From Thamnidium elegans (taxonomy: Eukaryota > Mucoromycota > Mucoromycetes > Mucorales > Mucoraceae): DNA of 64,000 nt. Of the stretch, positions 22,846 to 37,257 are shown one piece after another. Numbering within the stretch: the stretch's first letter is position 1; each line of letters opens with the position of its first letter. The position numbers and the translations under genes are program-made. The stretch lies in contig JAIXMG010000004.1 of the NCBI GenBank assembly GCA_025201345.1, positions 1,302,001 through 1,366,000 on the forward strand, written 5' to 3'. Below the pieces are notes generated by a model. That model was not told the origin of the DNA. It made no database searches and was given only the letters and a program-made list of their open reading frames with translations.

Positions 22846-25265
22846 ATGGAACTTACTTCTATAACCTCTATTGCTTGTATCGTACCAACTCATGATAAAG
22901 AAATTGCTTATACTTCAAGTTCTTTTATACCTCCTCATATACAATATACACAGCAAGGCGATGATTACCAAATAAGCGCCAAAGGTACTCTATTTTTTTT
23001 TTGTAAAAAAAAAAAAAAAAAAAAAAAAACTATATAATACATTGTTCGTAGATCTAATCATATGATCTATAGATGAAAACGAAACGTAAGCAGTTATCTT
23101 TTTTTCTATAACCAACACCATTTTCTTTTTTTTCTTTTTTTTTTAAAAAAAAGTTTCTTTTTAGTTTAACCTGGAATATAAATCATGTACGAACACCTGG
23201 TACAATACCCGAGCAAGAACAATTAGTAAACTATGCTTTGAATGGTAATCCCTTCATCCTTCTTTTTAATTTACGAGTAAATATTGACACATCTTTAGGA
23301 TTTGACGTTGCTTCTTTATCTATTAGTGTTTGGTATGTTATATAGTTATATTTTTTAGAGCAGTATTTTCTAAAGCGAATGTATAGTAATGGACCTACAC
23401 AAGACATGTACCAAGCGCGTAAACAAAACTTAGACGCGATATTTCAAATTCTAGAATCGAAACTTGGTTCCAAACCCGATATTCAAATTGAATTTGCGTA
23501 TGTTTGTTTGCACGATCAAGGCTGTTATGATTTAAGAAAGGAACTGGATCGATCAAGTAAGCAAGGGAACAAACGAAGAGAGAGAGAGAAAGTACTAATT
23601 TAAAACGTATAGATGAATCTATGATTGAAAGAGGATTAGAAGGTATTATGAAGCCAGCAAAATTAAAAGAGATTTGGTCAGATGCGTTAAGAGGTACTGC
23701 CTGGCCTAGTATATTAACTATTAAATTGATCGATCCCGCAAAAGACACGGTGGGACGTCTTTCGTTGGTTGATTTGTTACATCCTCGTTTTTCGTCTTTA
23801 TTAAATTCTGGTAAAGATAAATGTTATCACTCGTTTCAGAAACTTGGTAAGTGTTTACAGTCTAACTTGAGAATTCTTATTAAAAAAGAGACATTATAGT
23901 CAATACAATTACTGCAGTGACAACTCCAGGATACAATGGTAAATTATCAACGAATAATTGTTTTCTTATCCACGAACTCGAAAAGTATATTACTGGACGT
24001 AATAAATTGATTGTGTTTGGGTTTATGAACGATAAAATGGTGACGGAAATTCATTGGAGAGAAACGAAGTCTTTATTATATTTAATGCAAGCTTTGAAGG
24101 ATATGCCTGTACGTATGGTACCTAATCCGTCGGCGAAGGAAGTAATTGATAATAAGCACTTAAAGGTACTTAAGAAAAAAACATGAGAGGAGTGGTAAAC
24201 TAATTTTTAAAAATATATAGCAAAGTACAACTACAATGACTAAACAAAATAAATCTTTGAAATCAAATATGGAACATTTACAACGTATAAATAAAACTTT
24301 ACAAAGTACATTACAAGAAAAGGAAAGAGAAGTGAGTAAGGAAAAATATTGGGGGAGGGGGGTTTATATATATTAACGTGTATGTGTGTGTAGCTTCAAT
24401 TGTTTAATCAGGTTGAAAAGCAACAAATGGATTATGCACAGCATACAATCGAACAATATAATTCTGATTATGCAAATATTGCAAACCAACTTGAAAACGC
24501 TACTAGTAAGTTTCTTCCATTTTTTTTTTCTTTTTGTATGTCGTGCCTAACTCTTTTTTTTTTCTTTTTTTTCTTTTTTTTCTTTTTGTGTAGGAAAGTT
24601 GAAAGAAAAAAACGAAGAAATATCATCATTATCAAGTGGGATTGTAGATTTAAGTCAACAGTTACAAGATATTAAAAAAGAAGAACAAGGGAAAAGAGAT
24701 GAATTAGTTGATGCACTGGAGCACTTACTGAAAAAAAATGAACATACCACACGCCAAAACAGTGAATTAAAAAAGGAAAATAGACAATTACAAAGAGAAT
24801 TTGATACGGTTGATAGTGACAATCAATACTTGAAAGTACAAATTCAAAAGAAACGAAGAGAATGCTTTGAGTCAAATACACTTTATGACGAAGAAAAACG
24901 AAATTGCGAGAAACTTGAACAAAAGTTAAGAACGGAAATTAACGCAAGAAAACTATTGGAAGATAAACTTGAAAATATGAAAGGAACTGAAAATGTAAAT
25001 ATCATTTTTTATTTTATTTTCTATATGAGAATAATTAACTTGTATATTATAGGTATCGTCAGCAGAGTTAGAAAGTATAAAGGAAGATTTGGAACAAAAG
25101 ATGTTAGAAAAATATGAACTCAAAAAGAAAAAGATACAAGAAAAAGCACAAGCCAAGATATCCAGTTTTGAACCTATTTTGATGGAAAAGGAAGATAAAA
25201 TAAACGAATTGCTTGCAAAGATACGTCAACTTGAAAACAACACAGATAGTGAAGATCAAGATTAA
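22846..25265 (+). CDS. Degenerate kinesin-like protein (motor homology without nucleotide motifs) with long coiled coil
   Basis: Eleven exons: 22846-22984, 23073-23085, 23165-23244, 23299-23327, 23361-23556, 23613-23846, 23900-24165, 24221-24331, 24394-24505, 24594-24994 and 25053-25265, giving 597 residues. The first about 370 residues follow a kinesin motor in order. ETLTWNINHV sits at the place of FTFDxVF, and ALNGFDVASLSIS at the strand before the P-loop. KPDIQIEF..CYDL matches VxxSxxEIYNExxxDLL, GRLSLVDLLHPR matches switch II LVDLAGSE, and CYHSFQKLVNTITAV the INKSLxALGxVI helix. The P-loop GxxxxGKT, the switch I SSRSH and the LAGSE residues are all missing. The rest is heptad-like coiled coil. 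The junction 23327/23361 uses a weak donor and is the least certain. Structural resemblance to yeast Vik1/Cik1 motor-homology domains is inference. Confidence 0.68.
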
Positions 25266-25729
25266 TAAAAAGTACGGGTTTACCTTTTTTAAATATAAAA
25301 AAAGTTTATAAAAAAAAGCACGAATTTGTAATGAGAAAGAAAATAGACTTTTTTTTTTGGCTTGAGCAGTATTTGGCACAATTAGACATTAATGTTGCAA
25401 AATAAAATATGTGTCTACAACTAAATATCTAAATTGTCGTTTCCAATAAAACCGTGTCCTCTACGGCGATTTTATTTTCTTTCAAAGGCATCACGTCTTC
25501 CTTTCTCTTCCCGAATCTATTGGGAAATATGCAGCATATTTTTATTGACATTAACATTTCAACTCCAAAGTATGCTGCAGTTTTTACTGTCTAGGATACT
25601 TTTGATGTATGTATCATTGGGAAGTTTTGTAGCAGTAAGGCTGGCTATATTGCAAAAACTACACACTTTCGAAGTTTTGAGCTCGTTTATACTAACACGG
25701 CGAATTTAGAACTTCTTGATCTCTATCAG

Positions 25730-25770
<41 letters not shown>

Positions 25771-26232
25771 GAATTGCTGCTGTTACCGAGACTAGACCTT
25801 TTATTCTATTAGTGTCAGAATTCTTCATCCCGTCTCCAAAGATAGCAAGAGGTTCTGAAAGAGAAGGCTAGAACTTGCTTTTTTCCCGTCTTATCTTCTT
25901 CTTTTCAGATAAACGCAAACATTTAAGTTGTTTATTCTCTCGTTTATTTCTTACTTTTCTATTATTATTTTTTGTTCTAGTTATTCGCATAAAAAAATTT
26001 GTTGTTCTGCAGGTTATTCCTAATAATGAAAGTGAACCGTGAACGTACTTATGTTATGAGTTAGTCTTGGCGGATATTAAATAAGACTGCTTTATAGTTT
26101 CGTGTGCTTGAGATCTGTCAGATCTGTCACACAACCATTGTCTATAAAAGAAACTAAAAAAAATCTAACAGTAATTGATCAAAGTTTATGAATGATTTTA
26201 ATAAAAAGTTCATTTTATATATAAACAGTAAG
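25266..26232. other. Intergenic, about 1 kb; CT microsatellite, no gene
   Basis: Includes a (CT)n tract at 25732-25769. A 91-codon frame at 25434 lacks recognisable features. Nothing else was identified. Confidence 0.55.
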
Positions 26233-26838
26233 TTACTCTTCATCTGAAGAGAGAATGTTAACATAATCTATATTTTTTGGATCAATGGGTACGTTTTCTT
26301 TATGTTTTGGAAACTGACCAAAAATATTCCAAGCTACTTTAAAAAGAGAAGAATAGGTTTTGTCAACACTAAAATATAGTTTTTGGATGGGAAGATACTT
26401 CAAATGTAAATGGCCTAATTTAACAGGGAGAAAATGTACATTCAATGAATTCTGAAGAATAAAAGGTTATACTTTCACTTTAAGTTTAACTGGAGCCTTG
26501 AGTAGTAAGTAAGTAAATGGTTCGTCTGAAAATGATGTGAAGGAAGGTTCGTTGTAAATACATACAGGTAAATTGTAAGCATCAACAACAGCTTGAGCAC
26601 ATTAAGGCGTCTTAAACAGGACAGGCAGCGTATTGCATTTTGCATCTAAGCCAGCCTTTAAGTCTTTTTCTAAATTGACAGTGTCGAAATCGAAGAATCT
26701 TAAATACGCATCTTTGTTAGTATCTAGAGCAACAAACACGTCTTCCTTGACGTCTTTATATCTATTTTCACCACCATAACGTAAATAGGATATAGTTCTA
26801 TACAAACTCTTACGGACCACTGGGTACCCGATCCTCAT
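26233..26838 (-). pseudogene. Relic of an OTU-like cysteine protease (mobile-element type)
   Basis: One minus-strand frame runs from 26838 to 26233 but is interrupted by two in-frame stops (near 26604 and 26466). Pieces resemble OTU-like proteases carried by Mucorales transposable elements: YRTISYLRYGGENRYKDVKED (after the catalytic Asp-Gly-Asn-Cys position), CAQAVVDAYNLPVCIYNEP, and NVHFLPVKLGHL with a candidate catalytic His. The usual DGNCxFR catalytic Cys segment reads PVVRKSLYR, so the active site is destroyed. The tail ends ILSSDEE. Assignment is from overall pattern only. Confidence 0.4.
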
Positions 26839-26999
26839 TATCCCTATGGGCGCCCACCATGGTCCTTAAGAAAGCCGTGAAGAATATTTGGAAGTAAAAA
26901 CAAAACCGGGCGTGACGTCATAAACAAAAAAAGTAGAGGAGGAAAGGAAAATTCCTCCTTCCTTTTTTTTTTTGTCTTTTCACGATCTATTATTTCAAC

Positions 27000-27765
27000 A
27001 TGTCAGCTTTCCTTCGTCCTATTACTCACTCAGTCAAGTTTGCTAGAGTAAGTGATATAGTATAATTTAGAAAATTTACGCGCTATTGACACTAGACGCG
27101 TTTTATTTATGTTTTAGTCTTTCTCAGCTTCTGCTACTCGTTCTGATTGTAAGTTGCTACAAAAAAAAAATATTTTTATAAAAAGTGGTAATTGACAACA
27201 ATTATAGTGAACAAGGTTACCTTGATTGGTCGTATCGGCGCTGATCCTACTACTAACGATGTTGGAGAACGCCACGTCACTAACTATACCCTTGCTACTT
27301 CAGACACCCGTCCAGATAAAGAAGGTAGTATATATTTTTTTTTAAAAAAAAGGGGATAGGATAAGGTAACTAACGTGTAATTGGATAGGTAACTTGATTA
27401 AGCGTACACAATGGCATCGTATTGCCTACTGGCAATCTGCTGAATGGTTCAGCAAGGTGAAAAAGGGGTAAAAAAAAAATTTATATTTATGTGCGCGTGC
27501 AAAGAGAGAGAGAAAGAGTGAGAGAAACTAAAGAAAAAAAAATGAATAATGAATAGTGATCTCGTATATGTTGAAGGTAACATTCGTTACAATGATTATA
27601 TGGATAAGGATGGAAACCCTAGAACCAAGACTGAAATTAATCAAAGTAAGTATTTTTATTATTATTAATTTATCTGTTTGATAACTTATATATTTTATCA
27701 ATTTAAAAGCTGCTTTCAAGTTGTTAAATCCTTCTCGTAACAAGGATGAAGATGATGAAGAGTAA
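27000..27765 (+). CDS. Mitochondrial single-stranded DNA-binding protein (Rim1/SSB type)
   Basis: Six exons: 27000-27047, 27118-27148, 27208-27324, 27389-27467, 27557-27645 and 27710-27765, giving 139 residues. It coats single-stranded mitochondrial DNA during replication. The N-terminus MSAFLRPITHSVKFARSFSASATR is a typical mitochondrial presequence (Arg/Ser-rich, no acids). The OB-fold follows with NKVTLIGRIGADPT, ERHVTNYTLATSD, QWHRIAYWQSAEWFSKVKKGDLVYVEGNIRYNDYMDKDGN. The C-terminus is acidic (KDEDDEE), as in bacterial-type SSBs. The length fits the family. An ACGCGT hexamer lies in intron 1. Every junction is in frame. Confidence 0.93.
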
Positions 27766-27989
27766 AGAAAAAAAAAAGTTGTATATTTTTGACATTTGTT
27801 TTAGTTCATAGTGTTACAACTTATTACCATAATAAGCCACACTTGTGATGTTTTTTAAAAATAAAAAAAGGGTACCACTGCATACAGTTACACAACGATT
27901 TCATATTTTTACACATATATTTTTTAATAAGAAAACTTTATTACTTTCAATAATGTTGTGTGTGTGTGTGTGTGTGAAAAAAGTTTTTT

Positions 27990-28974
27990 TTAACCAAGAA
28001 GAGGAGCATTCTCGGTATTAGAGTCACGACCTACAAGCTTACAGACATAAGGACGAGCAGGATAGAGAAGGGTAATGACTGCACCAGCTAAAGCAGACCA
28101 GTGAATCCAAGCATCGTGTTGGTTGGTAAAGACAGATAAAAGACCGAGGCCAATAACAACAGCACCAGTAACATCACCCTTGTGTTTCTTGTATTCAACA
28201 TAACCAATAGCAGTAGAGGTCAAGAAAACGATAGCAAGAATAACTAAGATACGGATCCAGATTGAGGGACCATCTTCCTTGATACTGGTGAATGCTTGGA
28301 AAAGGTTAACAACTGCAGAGAATACAATCCAACCGTGCCATAAAGAGAAGGGAGCATGTACAAAGAGTTTATCAGCCCAACCATTACTGGGATAATCCTT
28401 TGTGAGCTTGTCTACATAATATATAACGTGATGAGTATATAAAAGAAAAAAGTCATGTTATTTTTATTTTTTCGCTTACAGAATACGCATGTAACAGAAG
28501 CGGCAGTGAGAAGAACAAAGATGAAACCAATGATAAAGTGGCCTCTTTGCTGTAATAATAATAAAAAAAATTAATCTCACGATAAAAAAAAAAAAAGGTG
28601 GGCGTCTCACTTACTAAAAGAGCTAACCAAGCAGAACTGAGAAGGACAGAGATAACGAAATGCCATCCGACACCGTGAATAGCAGCTTCGTGAGCGGGTT
28701 CAAACCATTGATAAATGACGAAACCACCGAGGAGAAGATGAATAAGAGTCCAAACATATTCAATCCAGTATGCTATTTTTTAAAAAAAAAGGGTTATTTT
28801 TTACATGATAAGATTAGATTATGTCTGTGTAAACTTACAAGGAGTAATATAGGTTTGTCCGTCAGTGATAACGACATCATCGGGAGAAGGACCGACAAGA
28901 GTATAGACTGTAGCAGACAAGAAGAAGAGGTAAACCAAGACATTGGCTACCTTTTGGAAGATGTGTTTAGACAT
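27990..28974 (-). CDS. Multi-pass membrane protein of unknown function
   Basis: Four exons on the minus strand: 28974-28839, 28772-28615, 28549-28480 and 28411-27990, giving 261 residues. At least six hydrophobic segments are visible, among them VLVYLFFLSATVYTLV, LIHLLLGGFVIYQW, FVISVLLSSAWLALL, FIIGFIFVLLTAASVTCVFY, WIVFSAVVNLF and ILVILAIVFLTSTAIGYV. Trp-rich patches such as HAPFSLWHGWIVFSAVVN resemble eukaryotic proteins loosely grouped with TspO-like or DUF1774-type families, but I cannot name the family securely. The C-terminus ends NAPLLG with a possible acidic-dileucine sorting signal (ENAPLL). Codon use and introns match neighbouring genes, so it is a normal host gene. Confidence 0.8.
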
Positions 28975-28993
28975 TTTTTTGTATGATAGTATT

Positions 28994-29024
<31 letters not shown>

Positions 29025-29278
29025 GAAAAAAAAGTGAGTTGGATTAAACGCGTTATTTATAATAGTATTTTTTTTTTCTTTTTTTTTTTTTGTCACACTG
29101 ATGTAAAAATAACAAATTTTTGGGGGGAGAAACTAGTAAAAGTAGTTTTTTTAGGTAGTTCATTGTTTCAGAATAATAAAATGTATCCTTTTCTTTTTAT
29201 TTTCGCTATCCACAGGATGAATTCTATGCATATGTTTTCTTTTTTGATGTAAGAATAAACATTCTATCATCAAGTGTC

Positions 29279-29304
29279 ACACACATACACACACACACAC
29301 ACAT
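29279..29304. repeat. (CA)n microsatellite
   Basis: An (AC)n tract between the membrane-protein gene and the Fanzor relic, seen directly. Confidence 0.85.
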
Positions 29305-29369
29305 TAGAAATAGGAAAACGGAATACTAGTTAAAAAAGCAAGTTGTACAGTTTTATCTGATGACTTCTA

Positions 29370-29430
29370 CACACCCAGAGAGAAACTTCCAAAAGAAGAA
29401 ACAAGCTGGGCCTGAATGAGAAAATTGAAG
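29370..29430 (-). ncRNA. Candidate Fanzor omega-RNA scaffold / element right end, copy A
   Basis: A block of about 55-60 bp downstream of the copy A stop is strongly similar to 45912-45973 after copy B. Its last bases, read on the minus strand, are TTTGGAAGTTTCTCTCTGGG then TGTG; beyond 29370 similarity ends abruptly. CCCAG near its start can pair with CTGGG near its end. In TnpB/Fanzor loci the guide-RNA scaffold occupies exactly this 3' position, with the guide in the flank. Expression and function are inference. Confidence 0.4.
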
Positions 29431-31478
29431 ACAAGTGTTGGTTAGTTAATTTTTTTTTCTAATAAATGACAATACCCGTGTATTAAAAAATCAAAGCGTT
29501 AACTTTGGAGGGTTGTTTACTTTCGAGAAAAGAGCTGGGGGCGTTTTCCTATCTCCCTTAAATTTAGTAATACTTTTTTAAAGTTTAAGTTGGCAGTTTG
29601 GTCTCGGTTCTATAGCTTTCTTTTGCTTTCGTCAATGCATACGGTAATTTTGCATATAATAATTTGTAAATATTACTATTATAAATTTTAATTATCCATC
29701 ACTATTACTATTTTGTCTAAGTAATCCATGGAAAGCAATTGTTGACATCTTCGCTCGTTTGAAAGGTCGAGGGTTAGGAACTGTCTTAAAGGTTTCCAAA
29801 ACATGTTCACATCTCGGACAGAAAGACGAAGCTTTGTATTCATTGACAAGGTATACGGTAAAACCATTTTTTTTTTCAACATAGCAATTAAGCCTTTGTT
29901 TTTAATAGGTTCGTGAAACTTGGTATTAGGGGCAGACAAGTCTCCAAAAACCAAGATAGCATCTTGACTGAATTTATCTCTTAAACCGTCGACCAATTTA
30001 TTATCATTCTGATCGTAAAAAAGTTTACTGGAAAACTTCAATTTTCGAAAAGACAAAAGTTGAAAGTTCTCTAAGGCCGTACTTATCTTCTGTACATAGT
30101 TATCTTGTTGCGCCGACTCGAAAACTTTACTTTCCTGTTGGTCTTCCGATCCTTTGGTAATGGTTGTTGAAGCATTATTTGTACGTAATTGTAGTAAACT
30201 TCACGTTTAAAAGAAAGATCGTCTGATTCACGCTCCGGTTGTAGAAAAAAACCATGAAAAGTCTCCCATAATAGAGATTACACTTTTCATCGAAGCGAAA
30301 ATCAAAAGAGGAGCCAGGGAAATATACTTCTGTTGGCTCCCATAATAACCATACAAAGTGTTGCTTACCGTTGCTCTTGTTTTGGCATAACGCGTAAACT
30401 TTTCCAAGTTTACTGATTTTGGTTCAGTTCCCGAAAGGGCCGCTTCAGCTTCTTTGACGATGGCAGGTTGAGTACTTTTTCGTAAGATACGAAAGTGTGG
30501 AACGTCTGGAGCGGTGGTTCTTTGTATATATAAATGACTCTCTGTGTTCAGCAGCACTGGTCTCTTTTGTACAAAACATAATATCGCGCCTACTGGGATC
30601 TATTAGTACACATTTACTTTCATTACTTTTCAATTCAGCTTGGCTTAATTCTTCAATGTGCTTCGTTTCACTATCATCCACCTTCGTTTTCACATTGCGT
30701 TTTGACAGCTTTCGGCTTGTATCGAAATTTTGCTTGATTACTGAAATGCCAACACCATCCGTTTCTAGAGCTCCATGGAACTGAACAGTCTTCTGAAATC
30801 CTTGGTACTTAAACGTCTTTTTTTAAGGTCTACTGCATTGCCCCATATCTCAGATAGGCATCCTGCTTTCGGTAATGATTTGCTCTTAAGAATACGACAA
30901 TGAACTATTTGTCTATCAAGTGTCATGTAGCAGGGGTTAAAAGTGGTACGTAATGAAAAACAAGAGAATAATTTAATCTCTTCAGCTTCAGACAGTTCGG
31001 CCAATTTGAAGAAGGATTCAAAATGGTTTTCTGGACTAGCCATAACGTCTAAGTAGAACGAGTTCTTTTTAAATGAGTATTTTTTTGGGCAACCTGAGAT
31101 AAAAGAGTTTAATTTTCTTCTTGACTGATTATCCAAAAGACCAACTTCAGGCATCTCTTTTCTAGAGACAGCCGACTTCATCTGGTTACAAAACATATAG
31201 ACTCGATTTCGAATAACTTCTTTAATATCTTCCTCGCTAGATTCGTTTGCTTGCATTTCTTCGCGAAGCTCTTCCTTATATTTCTTAAACGCGGAAACTG
31301 CTTACATGCGTCAGAACCAAATCCGTAACGGATTATTATTGTTATGAAACGTATCTATTGCTGTGTTGCTCTAATTTAGTAGCTTTTTTTTATTAAACCA
31401 ATATCTGAGTATTCCCAAATCAATCTTCCCACATCCATGTAACATAAAATTCCTAAGAAGGAAGGAAAAAAATCTTTT
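29370..31478 (-). pseudogene. Fanzor (eukaryotic TnpB-like nuclease) relic, copy A, longest
   Basis: Fanzors are eukaryotic relatives of the RNA-guided nuclease TnpB. Reading on the minus strand, fragments occur in the order of a Fanzor: 31256-30765 (N-terminal region), then after a frameshift ETDGVGISV and the RuvC-I-like CVLIDPSRRDIMF (near 30600). SVNLEKFTRYAKT..YGYYG follows, then RKLKFSSKLFYDQNDNKL, ILVFGDLSAPNTKFHEPIKNKG and MLKKK. A one-base slip in the poly(A) near 29865 hides the zinc ribbon NEYKASSFCPRCEHVLETF (Cys pair at 29808-29821). Farther on come CKITVC, RKL-stop-NRDQTANLNF (RuvC-III, 29601-29609) and a stop at 29517. At least one frameshift near 30765, the poly(A) slip and a Trp-to-stop change make it non-functional. 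The 5' end of similarity to copy B is near 31478. Confidence 0.8.
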
Positions 31479-31650
31479 GGGGTGTATATGACGTTTCTTT
31501 TTTGCATTAACTTTTTTTGCGGGCTGTGTGCACTCAAAAAAGTTAATAAATCATTTCATTATCCGCCCTTGCTGCTGTGAGTTTGTATTTGTTTTCCCCC
31601 CCTTTATTCTTTTACTCTCTCTCTCTCTCTCCCTTTCTGTATTTGGTGTC

Positions 31651-34803
<3,153 letters not shown>

Positions 34804-34903
34804 TACCTTTTTTATATATCATATATATATTATTCCCCCCTCCCCCCTTATCCTCTCGCCTTATATGTTATACCTAAAAAAAAGGCTTTTTTTTATTTTT
34901 TTA

Positions 34904-36893
34904 TTATATTAAAAATTTGATATCAATATTATCTGCAAAGTCGTAAATAGCAAGTTCAACTAGATTGGAACAACATACAATTTTTGTAAAATCAAATTTA
35001 AGATTAAGTACTCTACTATTTAAATTAACATACATACATACATAAAAAAAAGTGTATCGTAAATGCGGTATTTACCTTCCTTCAGTTGCTTGACCTAAAT
35101 CTCTAATTAATGTGCCATCTTTTAAATCCCATATCTTTAAATTTCCATTATAACAACCACTGACAATACGATTTGCTACATTATCGATTTGAACTGTTCT
35201 CACTAAATGTAAATGACCAGCTAAAGTGAATAAACAATCACCTGTTTCTGCATTCCATATTTTAATGGTTTTATCACTGGATCCACTGACAATATGGGTT
35301 CCATCAAATTCTACACACGCAACACCTCCTGTATGAGACACTAACTGCTTTAAACACTTTCCTGTATCTAAATCCCAAATACGAATTGTACGATCACCAG
35401 AAGCTGAAACAACTCTTTTATCTTTCCATTGAACTGCATTCACAGCAGCATGGTGACCCAAAAATACACGGACACATTCACCTGTCTCTCTATTCCATAA
35501 TCTAAGTGAACGGTCCTTGGAACAACTAATAATTTGATCGTCATTCATTAGCCTTAAACTTAAAACACCGTCCCGATGTCCTCGCAAGATACGTATAACA
35601 AATCCAGAATCAATATTAGTAATCATAATATTCGAGTCTGAGCTTCCACTGACGATGGATGTAGCATCATACTGCAGGCACAAGACGCTACCCGAATGTC
35701 CTTTTAATGTTTGCTTACATTTACCAGACAAATCCCAAATTTTGATGGTGCGGTCCCGACTACCAGTAACATACTTTTCTTTATCGAATTGTAAACAGTA
35801 AATACCTTCCCAGTGTAAATCAGATTCTAGGCAATTGGCAGGTGGGAATGTGCGTGCTTTAAAATCACCTTGAATCCATCTTTGTTCAATAGCATACCTG
35901 TTTCTATATAATCTTTTCCAGTTGATAAATCGAGTATCAGAATTATGATCGTAGTGATATTCTGATTCATCGTTGTGTTTTTTGAGGTTACGCATACTGT
36001 AGAGTTTAGATAGTTTTTTTCGGTTGATGAGAGGAGAAGAAGAACGTTTGATAGGGATAGAGTTTTTTTCGGCGGGCTGTGAACCTTCTTCTACCGCAGT
36101 ATCGCTTTTGTTGTTACGAGCACCACAGTTACTACTATTACTACTGTTGCTATTCTCGGTGTTATTATTACTACTGCTGCAACTTGCATGGTAGTCTTCG
36201 TCCATAGGTGTGTTTAATAGGTAAGTATCCATTTCGTCACGATCGTATGCCCAGCCTTGATGTTCAAATAAGTTTCGCCAAAGACTAGGGTTCTCGCATA
36301 TAATTTGCCAACTCTTTGAAACTTGAGATGCTTGTAATAATGAAGCAACATCAAGAAACCCAAGAGTATAAATAGCAAGTTCATTAGGTAGCTGCTGCAT
36401 ATATACAAAAAAAAAAAAAAAAAAAAAGGTTAAAAGATATATATATATATATTAACAACAGCAACAAAAATTAATATTTACAGAAACAATATCTCTTTGT
36501 AAATAAGGCCTAATACGATCGACAATTTGACGGACCTGATAAGGCGGTAATGTAGTTAGCATCTCAAAGATAAAGTCTTTTTTTGAGAGAGGATAAGTTG
36601 AGAAGGGAAGTGTATTTTCGTTAGTGCAACAGCTTGGTTTTTATAAATAAATAAATAACAATAACAGCAATAACATTTTTTTCTAAAAGAGAAAAAAAAG
36701 ATATATTTACCAGCTTTTTGTTTATCTGTCCAATATGTCATGTAATCAGGTATTTCAAATGTGCAATCTGAATCTAAATGAAAAAAGGCACGTTTTCTAA
36801 GTAAGCAACAAGCAAAAAATGGAAGTAATGGTTTTCGATATAGAAAAAAGTGTATACGTGTATGTATTTACCATTATTTTGTGGCGATGACAT
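34904..36893 (-). CDS. F-box/WD40-repeat protein (SCF substrate receptor, Cdc4/Pof1-like)
   Basis: Five exons on the minus strand: 36893-36872, 36773-36711, 36576-36482, 36394-35076 and 35015-34904, giving 536 residues. F-box/WD40 proteins select phosphorylated targets for SCF ubiquitin ligases. An N-terminal helical segment (DFIFEMLTTLPPYQVRQIVDRI) precedes the F-box (QLPNELAIYTLGFLDVASLLQASQVSKSWQ). A Ser/Asn-rich spacer follows, then seven WD repeats (GIYCLQFDKEKYVTGSRDRTIKIWD onward, each ending IWD/LWN/IWN). The final exon adds LNLKFDFTKIVCCSNLVELAIYDF, an extra blade-like tail. The exon 4 acceptor is a NAGNAG (CAGCAG at 36399-36391), so one Gln may be optional. The exon 3 acceptor was chosen at AAAAG|AC after a pyrimidine tract because only this keeps the frame. 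Confidence 0.9.
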
Positions 36894-37257
36894 TGCGTAC
36901 TAGAAAAAGTAAAAAATAAAAAAAAATGCAGCAATGGCGGGATATGTAAGTTTGTGTTTTTTCGGGATAATTATATACCCAGTAAACACGAGGTACTTAC
37001 GCCAAAGTGATAATATAATTTTCTAATGCACAGCAGAATATAACACTCCAGAATATATAATAGTATAGTTTTTTTTTTAGTGCATTGATAAATAGCAATG
37101 ATCTAAAAGGCATGACTTTATTGACTGACACGTAAATGAGTATTTTAGATGATGTAACATGTGTGTATGATAATCCATGTATGTGTGTGTATAAGAATAA
37201 TCCGAAAATTGTGTGGATATAATGCGAATGTATAAGGGGGGAAATGTTTCTATATTA

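Noticed and set aside
25434..25709. 91-codon plus-strand frame
   Set aside because: No motif and no neighbours in frame; likely chance.
36601..36640. Acceptor AAG before CTGTTGCACTAACG for F-box exon 3
   Set aside because: Gives a frame that stops before the F-box. The CTAAC there is better read as a branch site for the acceptor at 36578-36577.
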